In this document: positions 1-6,053 of the stretch, one piece after another
Layout: every line of letters starts with the position of its first letter
Numbering within the stretch: the first letter of the stretch is position 1
Source: Lachnospiraceae bacterium
GTDB lineage: Bacteria; Bacillota; Clostridia; Lachnospirales; Lachnospiraceae
Assembly (NCBI GenBank): GCA_014804285.1
Contig: JAAVAA010000013.1
Span: 1-12,728 of the forward strand
DNA: 12,728 nucleotides
Direction of reading: 5' to 3'
Translations under genes and position numbers: made by a program
The notes under the pieces: model-generated
Databases searched by the model: none
The model's input: only the letters and a program-made list of their open reading frames with translations
What the model was told of the DNA's origin: nothing

Positions 1-152
1 TAATCGCACCAATATCCCTTCCAACATGCTGAGCAACATGCAACCGGTTTTATCCCATAATCTAAAGGATCAAACTGTATAGGTTTACTAATTGCTACTA
101 TTGAATAATTATCCTCTTTATATATAAACCTGTCTCCAACTTGTGCTGTCAT
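1..152 (-). CDS. Conserved hypothetical protein, N-terminal 50 residues (runs off left edge)
   Basis: This open frame starts at an ATG whose first base is 152 and is still open at the window edge, so only the first 50 codons are present. An AAGGAG Shine-Dalgarno sits about 7 nt upstream and supports the start. The visible protein begins MTAQVGDRFIYKEDNYSIVA, a short beta-rich segment, and then has a dense Cys/Trp cluster (ACCSACWKGYWCD, about residues 38-50). The Cys spacing could form a metal site or disulfides, but this is inference. The gene follows kptA by 25 nt on the same strand, so the two are probably co-transcribed. I do not recognise a named family. It resembles small uncharacterised proteins of gut Clostridia, from memory only. 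Confidence 0.75.
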   Translation of the reverse strand, partial: MTAQVGDRFIYKEDNYSIVAISKPIQFDPLDYGIKPVACCSACWKGYWCD

Positions 153-177
153 TAAAATCTCCTTTTCTTCGATAAAA

Positions 178-723
178 TCAATTATTCATTACTTCAAAAT
201 ATTTCACATCCACTTTCTTGGTCAACCACACACCGTTTTCAGACAAATAAAACTTAAATCCCTCCTTATACATATCTTCACTATGTATCTTCAAAATAAC
301 AGGAGCACCATGCCTCCTTCCTATCTTTGAAGCGGTTTCAATATCTTTTGACAGATGAACATATAACCGGCTCATTGGCTTTAGTCCTTCATTAATAATG
401 TTATCAAGAAATCTAGTTGCCGTTCCATGATATAAAAAACCCGGAGGTTCCTGCTCTTTCAATTCTACATCCACAGAAACGCTATGTCCCTGATTAGCAC
501 GAATCAATGTTTTGTCCTGATTAAAACTATATCTTTGCTTATTATCAGTTATTACAATCTCTTCTAATATTTCCATATCGATTTTTCTGCCAGTATCATT
601 AATACCATTCAACAGTTCCTCTACATTAGCCCATCCATGTTCATCTAATGAAATATGTGCAGCTTCTGGCTTATGACGAAGAACTAAACTTATAAATACA
701 CTCAATTTATCTAATTTTTCCAT
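178..723 (-). CDS. kptA: tRNA/RNA 2'-phosphotransferase, KptA/Tpt1 family
   Basis: The enzyme family transfers an internal RNA 2'-phosphate to NAD+, giving ADP-ribose 1'',2''-cyclic phosphate and nicotinamide. In eukaryotes it completes tRNA splicing; its bacterial role is unsettled. The 181-residue length is normal. Visible hallmarks are the N-terminal LRHKPE motif (Arg16-His17), an Arg in KQRYS (about 64), the RANQGHS motif (75-81), YHGT (98-101) and RRHGAPVIL (136-144). These supply the Arg-His-Arg-Arg catalytic set of the family. I start at the ATG at 723, because the homologous N-terminus begins there and a weak GGGATTAGG lies just upstream. The in-frame GTG at 735 adds four residues and has no ribosome binding site. 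The Cys-rich hypothetical gene follows at once. Confidence 0.93.
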   Translation of the reverse strand: MEKLDKLSVFISLVLRHKPEAAHISLDEHGWANVEELLNGINDTGRKIDMEILEEIVITDNKQRYSFNQDKTLIRANQGHSVSVDVELKEQEPPGFLYHGTATRFLDNIINEGLKPMSRLYVHLSKDIETASKIGRRHGAPVILKIHSEDMYKEGFKFYLSENGVWLTKKVDVKYFEVMNN

Positions 724-789
724 ACCTAATCCCACACATTTCTATATTTTCTTACATATAATATATAAATCACTTCCACGGAACTAATC
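724..789. promoter_or_regulatory. Divergent intergenic region between kptA and the miniprotein gene
   Basis: This 66-nt AT-rich gap must hold the start signals of kptA (leftward) and the 54-aa gene (rightward). On the plus strand TATAAT at 757-762 is a good -10 candidate, about 27 nt before the ATG at 790, but no -35 like TTGACA is visible 17 nt upstream. The same palindromic AT tract also gives TATATT-like hexamers on the minus strand. Neither promoter is secure. Confidence 0.35.
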
Positions 790-954
790 ATGAAAAGTAA
801 CTGTCAAAATCTCTATATTCTATCAACCATAGCCTGTCAGCTTGCAGAATGCCTTGGTGAAGAAGAGTTGGAAATGCTTTCTGCGGATCTAAGCACCCTG
901 GGAGAAATGATTGAGTCTTTGTTAGCACATCAATCTAAATGCGCAGATGACTAG
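790..954 (+). CDS. 54-residue Cys-containing miniprotein, DUF6774-like
   Basis: A complete short frame runs from ATG at 790 to TAG at 952-954 and is the only credible plus-strand gene here. The protein reads as two amphipathic helices: LYILSTIACQLAECL (about residues 8-22), then EEELEMLSADLSTLGEMIES, ending in a hydrophilic tail with a third Cys region. This pattern (Ile-Ala-Cys near the start, then Glu-Glu-Leu, Leu-Ser-Ala-Asp-Leu, Leu-Gly-Glu/Asp) matches, from memory, the tiny clostridial DUF6774 family, of unknown function. No signal peptide is seen. The ribosome binding site is weak (CGGAA about 10 nt upstream). The gene is divergent from kptA and convergent with the lipoprotein ending at 1004. 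The family resemblance and acidic composition argue for a real gene. Confidence 0.7.
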   Translation: MKSNCQNLYILSTIACQLAECLGEEELEMLSADLSTLGEMIESLLAHQSKCADD

Positions 955-1003
955 CGCTGGTTGGTGTCAATGGCTCATCTAATGTGTCCAGCATTTTGTT
1001 AAA

Positions 1004-2173
1004 CTATTCCGGCTTTATTGCCTCTTTCCCTGAGCCATCTGTACGAATCTTATACTTTTCTCCGCCTTTGATATAATAAATCCAGTCATCTTCTATTTTT
1101 TCTACTGTATAATGGTAATCATCCTCACCATCTAACTCTGTTCTTTCCGAACCGTCTTTCCTTGCCTTCATTAACCTGTTGGTCACATAATAAACCCAGT
1201 CATTATCCCCAATATCATTAAAGACTATTTTTTCGTATCCATCTGCGGGCTCTCCCAGCTCCATTTTAAATGTTCCACAGTCAACCCAGCCATCTACCAC
1301 CTTATAGTCAAAATGACTGATTCCAAAATCCGCCCCCGACACTTCATAAGCCGCTATCATGATATCGGAACCGTCTAAATTCATACGATATAATGCATGT
1401 CCTTCCAATCCCACTCCCAGAGTATCATGTCTGTATGTAAAATAAATGTACTGATCATCTACAATTTGAAAATCATGCAGTTCATCAACCAGCTTTCTTT
1501 TTTCCTGCCCATCCGATCTCATTACATATAATATCCCGTGATCCTGAAAACCTGTTGATGAATCCATATAATATACATAATCTTCCACCACATCAAAGGT
1601 GTAACATGCCATATCATTCACACGCTCAGCAACAGAATCCTCTTCCCGATACCGAAACAAAACCGGATATATAGATTCATAATTATTATAAGTTTCTTTC
1701 AGTTCATATCGAAAATAAACCCATTCTCCGACTTTTCGTTCATCTTTCATACTTGATGGATACAAAGGGACATATCGAGGAATGTCCCAGTCTCCGGTTT
1801 CCAGCATATCCTCCATCTCACTGTCTGTTGGATATATTCTCTCCCCATCCACCTCAACAACCAATTTGCTTTCTGGTGACTGGTTCTTTTCTGCCTCTTC
1901 TTCCTTCTGCAGTGATTCCTCGGATACAACCGCTTCTTCTTTGCTGCTTACTTCACTTAAATTATCAAAACTGGTATTTTCAGGTATATTTTCATCAACA
2001 TTACTGCTGGCTTCTACATTATTCACATCCTTTGACTCATCATCCGTGCTTCCTTTACATCCGGTAAATGTAACAAAAAGCAGTAAAACCATTGCAATTT
2101 CAATACCGCGAAATAACCATTTTTTATTATCTCCAATCCATGTAATGGCTTTCTTTCCGCTTCCCGATTTCAT
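1004..2173 (-). CDS. Secreted lipoprotein with DUF5050-like beta repeats
   Basis: This 389-residue protein has a basic N-terminus (1-22), a hydrophobic segment (about 24-37) and a lipobox-like FTGC with Cys39 as the probable lipidated residue, so it should be anchored outside the membrane. Residues 43-105 are a Ser/Glu/Asp-rich low-complexity stalk. The rest contains repeated units in which an aromatic DWVYY/DYVYY/DWIYY strand is followed by LYRMNLDGS, MKARKDGSE or KIRTDGSGK. That pattern is typical of DUF5050 and related beta-propeller-like lipoproteins of Clostridia. No catalytic motif is visible and function is unknown. A GGGAG Shine-Dalgarno precedes the ATG, which lies only 22 nt after the pepD stop, so it is probably the second gene of a pepD transcript. 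The N-region before the lipobox is longer than usual. Confidence 0.85.
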   Translation of the reverse strand: MKSGSGKKAITWIGDNKKWLFRGIEIAMVLLLFVTFTGCKGSTDDESKDVNNVEASSNVDENIPENTSFDNLSEVSSKEEAVVSEESLQKEEEAEKNQSPESKLVVEVDGERIYPTDSEMEDMLETGDWDIPRYVPLYPSSMKDERKVGEWVYFRYELKETYNNYESIYPVLFRYREEDSVAERVNDMACYTFDVVEDYVYYMDSSTGFQDHGILYVMRSDGQEKRKLVDELHDFQIVDDQYIYFTYRHDTLGVGLEGHALYRMNLDGSDIMIAAYEVSGADFGISHFDYKVVDGWVDCGTFKMELGEPADGYEKIVFNDIGDNDWVYYVTNRLMKARKDGSERTELDGEDDYHYTVEKIEDDWIYYIKGGEKYKIRTDGSGKEAIKPE

Positions 2174-2195
2174 TTTCTCTTTTCTCCCTGAATGC

Positions 2196-3695
2196 TTACA
2201 TACTCTCCAACAGCCTCACCAGATAATCCCATACCCTGCCCGCAGAAGCAATGCTGAGTTCCTCCCCGGTGGTATGAATGTCCTTCATATCCGGACCGAT
2301 GGATACACAATCAAGCCCCGGAATCTTAGCGGCCAAAAGTCCGCACTCCACCCCGGCATGAATTGCCCGGATCTGCGGCTGCTTATGATACATTTGTTCA
2401 TAAACATTTACCATTTTTTCACGTAGAGGCGAATCTTTTCGATAATTCCAACCCGGATATTCACCCGTTACTTCCGTATCCGCTCCTGCCAGCTCTGCAA
2501 TGCTGATAAGTCTGTCGATCAAGGCCTCTTTTGCACTTTCCACTGAACTTCGCACAGAAATGCCAATTCGAACCTTTGCCTCTTCCATGGAAAGCAACCC
2601 TGGATTTAAAGAGGTTTCCACAAGACCCTCCATAGCGCTGCTCATAGTCTGAACTCCCCATGGCAGTGCATTCAGTAAGTTAATCGCCTTCTTACTCTGC
2701 TCCTCCGATAAAGCAGTAAACTCCCCAATCTTTTCGTAAGTACTCTCAATTCTTACATTCTCATCACGATCGGCAAGCTCCTCCGAAAACTCCTTCTGTA
2801 ATTTATCACAAGAGACTTTAAGACGAGCAAGATATTCCTGTTCTGCAAATCCATCCTGCATCACCTTCTGCTTTCCGCTCCGGTTTTCATATCCAATAAT
2901 TAAAATCCTCGCCTTTGCCCAGGTTGGGATAGCATTGTCTGCGACTCCTCCTGTTAAATCCTCAATCACAAAATCAACTTTTTCCGAAAGCTTCTTCAAT
3001 GCTCTTCCCAAAAGGCAGATTGCATTTCCCCGTTGCTTGCTAATCTCTTCTCCTGAATGTCCGCCCTTTAATCCGTCAATCTTAATCTCACAGGGAATTC
3101 CCATCCTCTTTTCGAGACTGCCGTTAAGTGAAAGATTGACTCTCGCACCACCTGCACACCCCGCCAGAAAGATCCCCTCTTCCTCTGAATCCAGGTTGAT
3201 CAGACGTTTCGCCTTCAGAGGGCTCACATCAAGCGCCCTTGCCCCGTCCATTCCTACTTCCTCATCCACGGTAAACACAACTTCAATTCTGGGATGCCTG
3301 TAAGTCTGTCCGTCAAGAAGCGCCAGTCCATAGGCAAGCGCTATCCCATCATCGCCTCCTAAACTGGTATCCACTGCTGAAAGTCTGTCTCCATCCACAA
3401 AAAGCCGGAGTCCGTATTTGGTCATATCCAAAAGACAGTCAGGCTCTTTTACCGCCACCATATCCATATGTCCCTGTAGCATGACCGGCTCATGATTCTC
3501 ATATCCCGATGATGCTTCTTTAATTATAATAATATTTCCCAGCTCATCCCGGTAATGCTCCAAATCTCTCTGCCTCGCAAACTCTTCAAGATACCTGCTG
3601 ATCTGATCTGTGTTTCCAGATCCGTGGGGTATTTTACATATCTCTTCAAAAAAATAAAAAACTTCTTTAGGTTCTAAATTTTCTAATGCTCTCAT
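2196..3695 (-). CDS. pepD: Aminoacyl-histidine dipeptidase (Xaa-His dipeptidase, peptidase M20C)
   Basis: This is a cytosolic di-zinc metallopeptidase that cleaves dipeptides such as carnosine and other Xaa-His substrates. At 499 residues it is of normal length. The metal and catalytic motifs appear in family order: LQGHMDMV (His76, Asp78), SLGGDDGIA (bridging Asp at 115), TVDEEVGMDG (catalytic Glu145 and ligand Glu146), INLDSEEEG (Asp169), and C-terminal IHAGVECG (His446, Glu450) and IHTTGEELS (His474). The lid/dimerisation region between about 190 and 400 is intact. The ATG has an AGAGGTGG ribosome binding site. The gene is preceded by the ribosomal-operon terminator and a possible extended -10 promoter, and followed by the lipoprotein gene 22 nt later. 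Its presence suggests peptide scavenging. No anomaly was seen. Confidence 0.96.
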   Translation of the reverse strand: MRALENLEPKEVFYFFEEICKIPHGSGNTDQISRYLEEFARQRDLEHYRDELGNIIIIKEASSGYENHEPVMLQGHMDMVAVKEPDCLLDMTKYGLRLFVDGDRLSAVDTSLGGDDGIALAYGLALLDGQTYRHPRIEVVFTVDEEVGMDGARALDVSPLKAKRLINLDSEEEGIFLAGCAGGARVNLSLNGSLEKRMGIPCEIKIDGLKGGHSGEEISKQRGNAICLLGRALKKLSEKVDFVIEDLTGGVADNAIPTWAKARILIIGYENRSGKQKVMQDGFAEQEYLARLKVSCDKLQKEFSEELADRDENVRIESTYEKIGEFTALSEEQSKKAINLLNALPWGVQTMSSAMEGLVETSLNPGLLSMEEAKVRIGISVRSSVESAKEALIDRLISIAELAGADTEVTGEYPGWNYRKDSPLREKMVNVYEQMYHKQPQIRAIHAGVECGLLAAKIPGLDCVSIGPDMKDIHTTGEELSIASAGRVWDYLVRLLESM

Positions 3696-3739
3696 TTTCC
3701 ACCTCTTTATTCTGCTATATCTTTTCCTGCTTACTTTGC

Positions 3740-3745
3740 ATCATA
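3740..3745 (-). promoter_or_regulatory. Possible extended -10 promoter for pepD
   Basis: On the minus strand TATGAT is preceded by TGG, giving a TGN extended -10, about 45 nt before the pepD ATG and just after the rplT terminator. The -35 position holds only a T-run from that terminator, so the call rests on the extended -10 and on position. Confidence 0.4.
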
Positions 3746-3762
3746 CCATATGTCTGAAACAT

Positions 3763-3815
3763 AAAAAAGACCTTATTACTTTGAACGTTAAAAATCGCCC
3801 AATTATAAGGTCTTT
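3763..3815 (-). terminator. Rho-independent terminator of infC-rpmI-rplT
   Basis: Read on the minus strand, an 11-bp perfect stem (AAAGACCTTAT pairing with ATAAGGTCTTT) encloses a 28-nt AT-rich loop and runs into a T6 tract. It lies 47 nt after the rplT stop and before pepD, so it ends the ribosomal unit. The loop is longer than usual, but the stem and U-tract are convincing. Confidence 0.85.
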
Positions 3816-3862
3816 GGTCTCTTATCTTAATCTGTAAGCCGCAATACCTGCTTAATCTGGTA

Positions 3863-4219
3863 TTAAGCAAGTTTGGTCTTTGCAAGCTCTGCCAGTGTTT
3901 TAAATCCCTCTGCATCGTTTACTGCCATATCAGCCAGCATCTTTCTGTTGATCTCAACCTCTGCAAGCTTAAGACCATACATAAATTTGCTGTAGGACAG
4001 TCCGTTCATTCTTGCTGCCGCATTAATACGTGCGATCCAAAGCTGTCTGAACTGACGTTTCTTCTGTTTACGTCCTGCATAAGAAGAAGCAAGCGCTCTC
4101 ATAACTGACTGCTTTGCTACTCTATACTGTTTGCTTCTGGCTCCTCTGTAGCCTTTTGCAAGCTTTAATACCCGATTATGTTTCTTTTTGGCATTCATGC
4201 CGCCTTTAATTCTTGCCAT
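3863..4219 (-). CDS. rplT: 50S ribosomal protein L20
   Basis: L20 is an early assembly protein that binds 23S rRNA domain II. In Firmicutes it is also the autoregulator of its own operon. The 118-residue product begins with the highly conserved MARIKGGMNAKKKHNRVLKL and contains AKGYRGARSKQYRVAKQSV, WIARINAAARMNGLSYS, and LAEVEINRKMLADMAV near the C-terminus. The N-terminal third is the basic extension that threads into RNA. A consensus AAGGAGG sits 8 nt upstream of the ATG. It is the third gene of infC-rpmI-rplT, 24 nt after rpmI, and is followed by the terminator at 3763-3815. Nothing is unusual in the protein. Confidence 0.99.
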   Translation of the reverse strand: MARIKGGMNAKKKHNRVLKLAKGYRGARSKQYRVAKQSVMRALASSYAGRKQKKRQFRQLWIARINAAARMNGLSYSKFMYGLKLAEVEINRKMLADMAVNDAEGFKTLAELAKTKLA

Positions 4220-4243
4220 GTCTTATATCCTCCTTACGACCTA

Positions 4244-4441
4244 TTATAAATACGGTAAAATCTTCTTCATATTCTTAACATTTGTCTTATCTGTAATCGC
4301 AGGCTGCCTGAGATTTCTCTTTCTCTTGGTAGACTTCTTGGTTAAGATATGGCTCTTATAAGCTTTGCTTCTCTTTAATTTACCTGTTCCTGTAGCTTTG
4401 AAACGCTTTGCAGCAGATTTGCTTGTTTTCATTTTGGGCAT
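4244..4441 (-). CDS. rpmI: 50S ribosomal protein L35
   Basis: L35 is a small basic large-subunit protein. I start at the ATG at 4441, giving 65 residues beginning MPKMKTSKSAAKRFK, which is the universal L35 N-terminus and length. A strong AGGAGG lies 9 nt upstream. A longer frame reaching 4486 would add 15 residues that L35 proteins lack and that coincide with the intercistronic hairpin, so I reject it. Further hallmarks are GTGKLKRSKAYKSHIL, KKSTKRKRNLRQ and the C-terminal MKKILPYL. It lies between infC (73 nt upstream, unusually spaced and structured) and rplT (24 nt downstream), the standard order in bacteria. Confidence 0.98.
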   Translation of the reverse strand: MPKMKTSKSAAKRFKATGTGKLKRSKAYKSHILTKKSTKRKRNLRQPAITDKTNVKNMKKILPYL

Positions 4442-4472
4442 AACTATTTCCTCCTGTATACTATAATAATTT

Positions 4473-4513
4473 CTGCCGACAGGCATGTCCCTGTCATCTA
4501 TTTTAACTGGCAG
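4473..4513 (-). promoter_or_regulatory. Intercistronic RNA hairpin between infC and rpmI
   Basis: On the minus strand the infC-rpmI gap can fold into a nested structure. An inner perfect 6-bp stem, GACAGG (4495-4490) with CCTGTC (4483-4478) closed by a 6-nt loop, is enclosed by an outer CTGCC/GGCAG pairing (4513-4509 with 4477-4473). It begins directly after the infC stop and ends 32 nt before the L35 start. There is no T-run, so it is not a terminator. A role in RNA processing or translational control of rpmI-rplT is inference. Confidence 0.5.
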
Positions 4514-4514
4514 G

Positions 4515-5021
4515 CTAACGCTTTTCAGTTAAAAACATTGTCATACTTCTTCCTTCTACCTTAGGTGCTTTCTCCACCACGCTAACATCAGAAAGTGCCT
4601 GCGCAAAGTCATCCAGAATATGCTTACTGTTTGCCATATGCGCCATCTCACGTCCACGGAACCTGAGTGTAACTTTCACACGATCCCCTTTTGACAGAAA
4701 CTTTCTTGCAGCATTCACCTTGGTATTCAGATCATTTGTGTCTATATTGGGAGATAAGCGGATTTCCTTTATTTCAATGACCCGCTGTTTTTTACGGGCT
4801 TCCTTTTCCTTTCGGGTAAGCTCGTATTTATACTTTCCGTAATCTACCAACTTACATACCGGCGGTTTTGCTGTCGGTGCAATTTTAACCAGATCAACAC
4901 CTGCATCTTCTGCCATCTGTAACGCTTCTCTTGAAGACATAATCCCCAACTGTTCTCCGTCTTCTCCAATCACTCGTACTTCTTTGTCTCTGATCTGTTC
5001 GTTAATGAATAATTCGCTAAT
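4515..5021 (-). CDS. infC: Translation initiation factor IF-3 (probable AUU start)
   Basis: IF-3 binds the 30S subunit, prevents premature 50S joining and discriminates start codons and initiator tRNA. The 168-residue protein has both domains: the IF3-N domain (ELFINEQIRDKEVRVIGEDG to KPPVCKLVDYGKYKYE), a basic linker rich in Lys/Arg, and the IF3-C domain (KEIRLSPNIDTNDLNTKV, RVKVTLRFRGREMAHM, KVEGRSMTMFLTEKR). No ATG, GTG or TTG lies near the conserved N-terminus. Instead ATT at 5021-5019 follows a GGGAGG Shine-Dalgarno by 8 nt and yields the expected (M)SELFINEQ start. AUU starts are known for infC in E. coli and Bacillus relatives, where IF-3 represses its own translation. In-frame ATGs further upstream lie inside the attenuator hairpin and leader. 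Confidence 0.97.
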   Translation of the reverse strand: MSELFINEQIRDKEVRVIGEDGEQLGIMSSREALQMAEDAGVDLVKIAPTAKPPVCKLVDYGKYKYELTRKEKEARKKQRVIEIKEIRLSPNIDTNDLNTKVNAARKFLSKGDRVKVTLRFRGREMAHMANSKHILDDFAQALSDVSVVEKAPKVEGRSMTMFLTEKR

Positions 5022-5229
5022 GACTGTATCCTCCCTGCATAAAAAAATGGACAGCACAGCTATCCACATACATACTCTTCCAGACCGTCCTAACATTGCG
5101 TGGTGAGACTTCTGAAATCCAAAAATCTTAAAACCAAAAAGATTCTTTTAAGTATAAACACCTGTAAGCCCAATTGCCACAGGGTGAGAGTGGATACTCT
5201 GCTTGGTTGTTCATGCGTCAACCGCATGC
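5022..5229 (-). promoter_or_regulatory. Structured leader of infC-rpmI-rplT (L20-leader-like)
   Basis: About 200 nt separate the promoter from infC. Visible pairings on the RNA strand are: an initial CATGCG-GTTGA-CGCATG hairpin (5228-5212) that competes with GGTTG/CAACC (5223-5205); a CACCCTGT/ACAGGTG stem (5186-5159) with one bulge; CTTAAAA/TTTTAAG (5152-5127); and a final attenuator hairpin (5066-5041). A GGACGGT segment (5090-5084) can pair with GCTGTCC in the attenuator and could act as antiterminator. In Bacillus the equivalent leader is bound by L20, which causes premature termination. The same mechanism here is inferred from position and structure. Confidence 0.7.
5041..5066 (-). terminator. 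Attenuator (leader intrinsic terminator) before infC
   Basis: An 8-bp stem (TGGATAGC with GCTGTCCA, one G-U pair) with a TGT loop is followed by T7 on the minus strand. It ends just 5 nt before the infC GGGAGG ribosome binding site. A terminator placed inside the leader, after a strong promoter and before the first gene, fits transcription attenuation. Confidence 0.75.
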
Positions 5230-5235
5230 TTAATT

Positions 5236-5264
5236 ATTATAGCATCTGATTTTTCAAAAGTCAA
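5236..5264 (-). promoter_or_regulatory. Sigma-A promoter of infC-rpmI-rplT
   Basis: On the minus strand TTGACT (5264-5259) is separated by exactly 17 nt from a perfect TATAAT (5241-5236). Transcription should begin near 5229. The promoter starts only about 15 nt after the stop codon of the upstream lipoprotein gene, and no terminator separates the two. Confidence 0.88.
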
Positions 5265-5278
5265 TACCTGATTGCATT

Positions 5279-5923
5279 TTATTTTAACTTTGCCAGACTG
5301 CTCTCTTCATTCCGGATCAGCCGGATCTCATCGCCGGATATATCAAAATCTGTCATAAGCTGATCATCCGCCATTTGGCTGTAGGTAATCGTATAAGTAT
5401 CATGAGCCATGATCAGATAAGTCAATTGCTCGATCTGACCATCTTCTACTGCATAGGTACTTCTGATCTTATATCCCGGCACACCCTCCATATCGATCTC
5501 TTCAAAGGATTCTATCTGCAGATCTATTTCCCAGCCCTCTTCCGAAAACGCCTTTTCAATGGTTTCCTCGTAAACTTCTCTGGTCAGCTTCTCTGATATC
5601 TTTCCGTCCTCATTCCCCTGAGAAACCGTATAATAAATATTGGAGGAATCAAGCGGACTTCTCTCATGGACATACATCCCTTCTATCTCCTCCGATGGCT
5701 TATAACCGACCGGTATCAGCAATGCGCAATATTGTACCGAATCCTCTGCATCTTCTGCTTTGGCACTCTTTAATTCAAATTCCTTCATTTCTATGTACTC
5801 GGTCTCCTGACCGTCTTCGCTTTGAATATCTGCAACCGTGATCACTTTTTGCTCACAGCCCGTAAGCATATGCATGAGCATAAGTAATACTCCAAGTATT
5901 ATTTTCTTTTTCATATTTCTCAA
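5279..5923 (-). CDS. Lipoprotein of unknown function
   Basis: The 214-residue product has a basic start (MRNMKKK), a hydrophobic h-region (about 8-19) and the lipobox MLTGC with Cys23 as the lipidation site, so it should be an extracytoplasmic lipoprotein with a mature part of about 190 residues. The mature domain mixes Glu-rich segments with beta-type stretches (YCALLIPVGYKPSEEIEGMY, IYYTVSQGN, GVPGYKIRSTYAV, QLTYLIMAHDTYTITYSQM). That pattern recalls PsbP/DUF1795-like single-domain folds, but I cannot assign a family. The ATG at 5923 has AAGGA 9 nt upstream. A terminator (6005-6043) and a possible promoter (5961-5989) separate it from the DUF1540 gene, so it is probably monocistronic, perhaps reading into the infC promoter region. 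Confidence 0.85.
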   Translation of the reverse strand: MRNMKKKIILGVLLMLMHMLTGCEQKVITVADIQSEDGQETEYIEMKEFELKSAKAEDAEDSVQYCALLIPVGYKPSEEIEGMYVHERSPLDSSNIYYTVSQGNEDGKISEKLTREVYEETIEKAFSEEGWEIDLQIESFEEIDMEGVPGYKIRSTYAVEDGQIEQLTYLIMAHDTYTITYSQMADDQLMTDFDISGDEIRLIRNEESSLAKLK

Positions 5924-5960
5924 TCCTTAAATCTATGTACATCAGACACCGCTATTGATT

Positions 5961-5989
5961 ATTTAATCATAAATAACAAAAATATTCAA
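5961..5989 (-). promoter_or_regulatory. Possible promoter of the 5279-5923 lipoprotein gene
   Basis: TTGAAT (5989-5984), a 17-nt spacer and TTAAAT (5966-5961) give a moderate sigma-A match on the minus strand in a very AT-rich stretch, about 40 nt upstream of the ATG and downstream of the DUF1540 terminator. Confidence 0.4.
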
Positions 5990-6004
5990 GCCTGTCTCTC
6001 TGGA

Positions 6005-6043
6005 TAAAAATACCTGTCCTTCACTTTCATGAAAAACAGGTAT
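6005..6043 (-). terminator. Rho-independent terminator after the DUF1540 gene
   Basis: On the minus strand ATACCTGT (6043-6036) pairs perfectly with ACAGGTAT (6017-6010), enclosing an 18-nt loop, and runs into T5. It begins about 10 nt after the stop codon of the gene ending at 6054. Confidence 0.75.
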
Positions 6044-6053
6044 CTGTCTTTGC

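Noticed and set aside
956..1000. GCTGG/CCAGC pairing followed by ATTTTGTT as a terminator for the 54-aa gene
   Set aside because: The stem is only five base pairs across a 27-nt loop and the T-run is short and broken. It is too weak to call, though some terminator is expected between these convergent genes.
3715..3915. A 66-codon minus-strand frame spanning the end of rplT and the intergenic region
   Set aside because: It overlaps the rplT 3' end and runs through the operon terminator. The translation has no family resemblance and no clear ribosome binding site.
4442..4486. 15-residue extension of L35
   Set aside because: L35 proteins begin MPKMKTSK, and the consensus AGGAGG precedes the ATG at 4441. 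The extension is intercistronic RNA.
5022..5096. N-terminal extension of IF-3 to an ATG at 5096
   Set aside because: The 25 extra residues lie in the leader and encode the attenuator hairpin and the Shine-Dalgarno. Homologous IF-3 starts at SELFINEQ, so an AUU start fits better.
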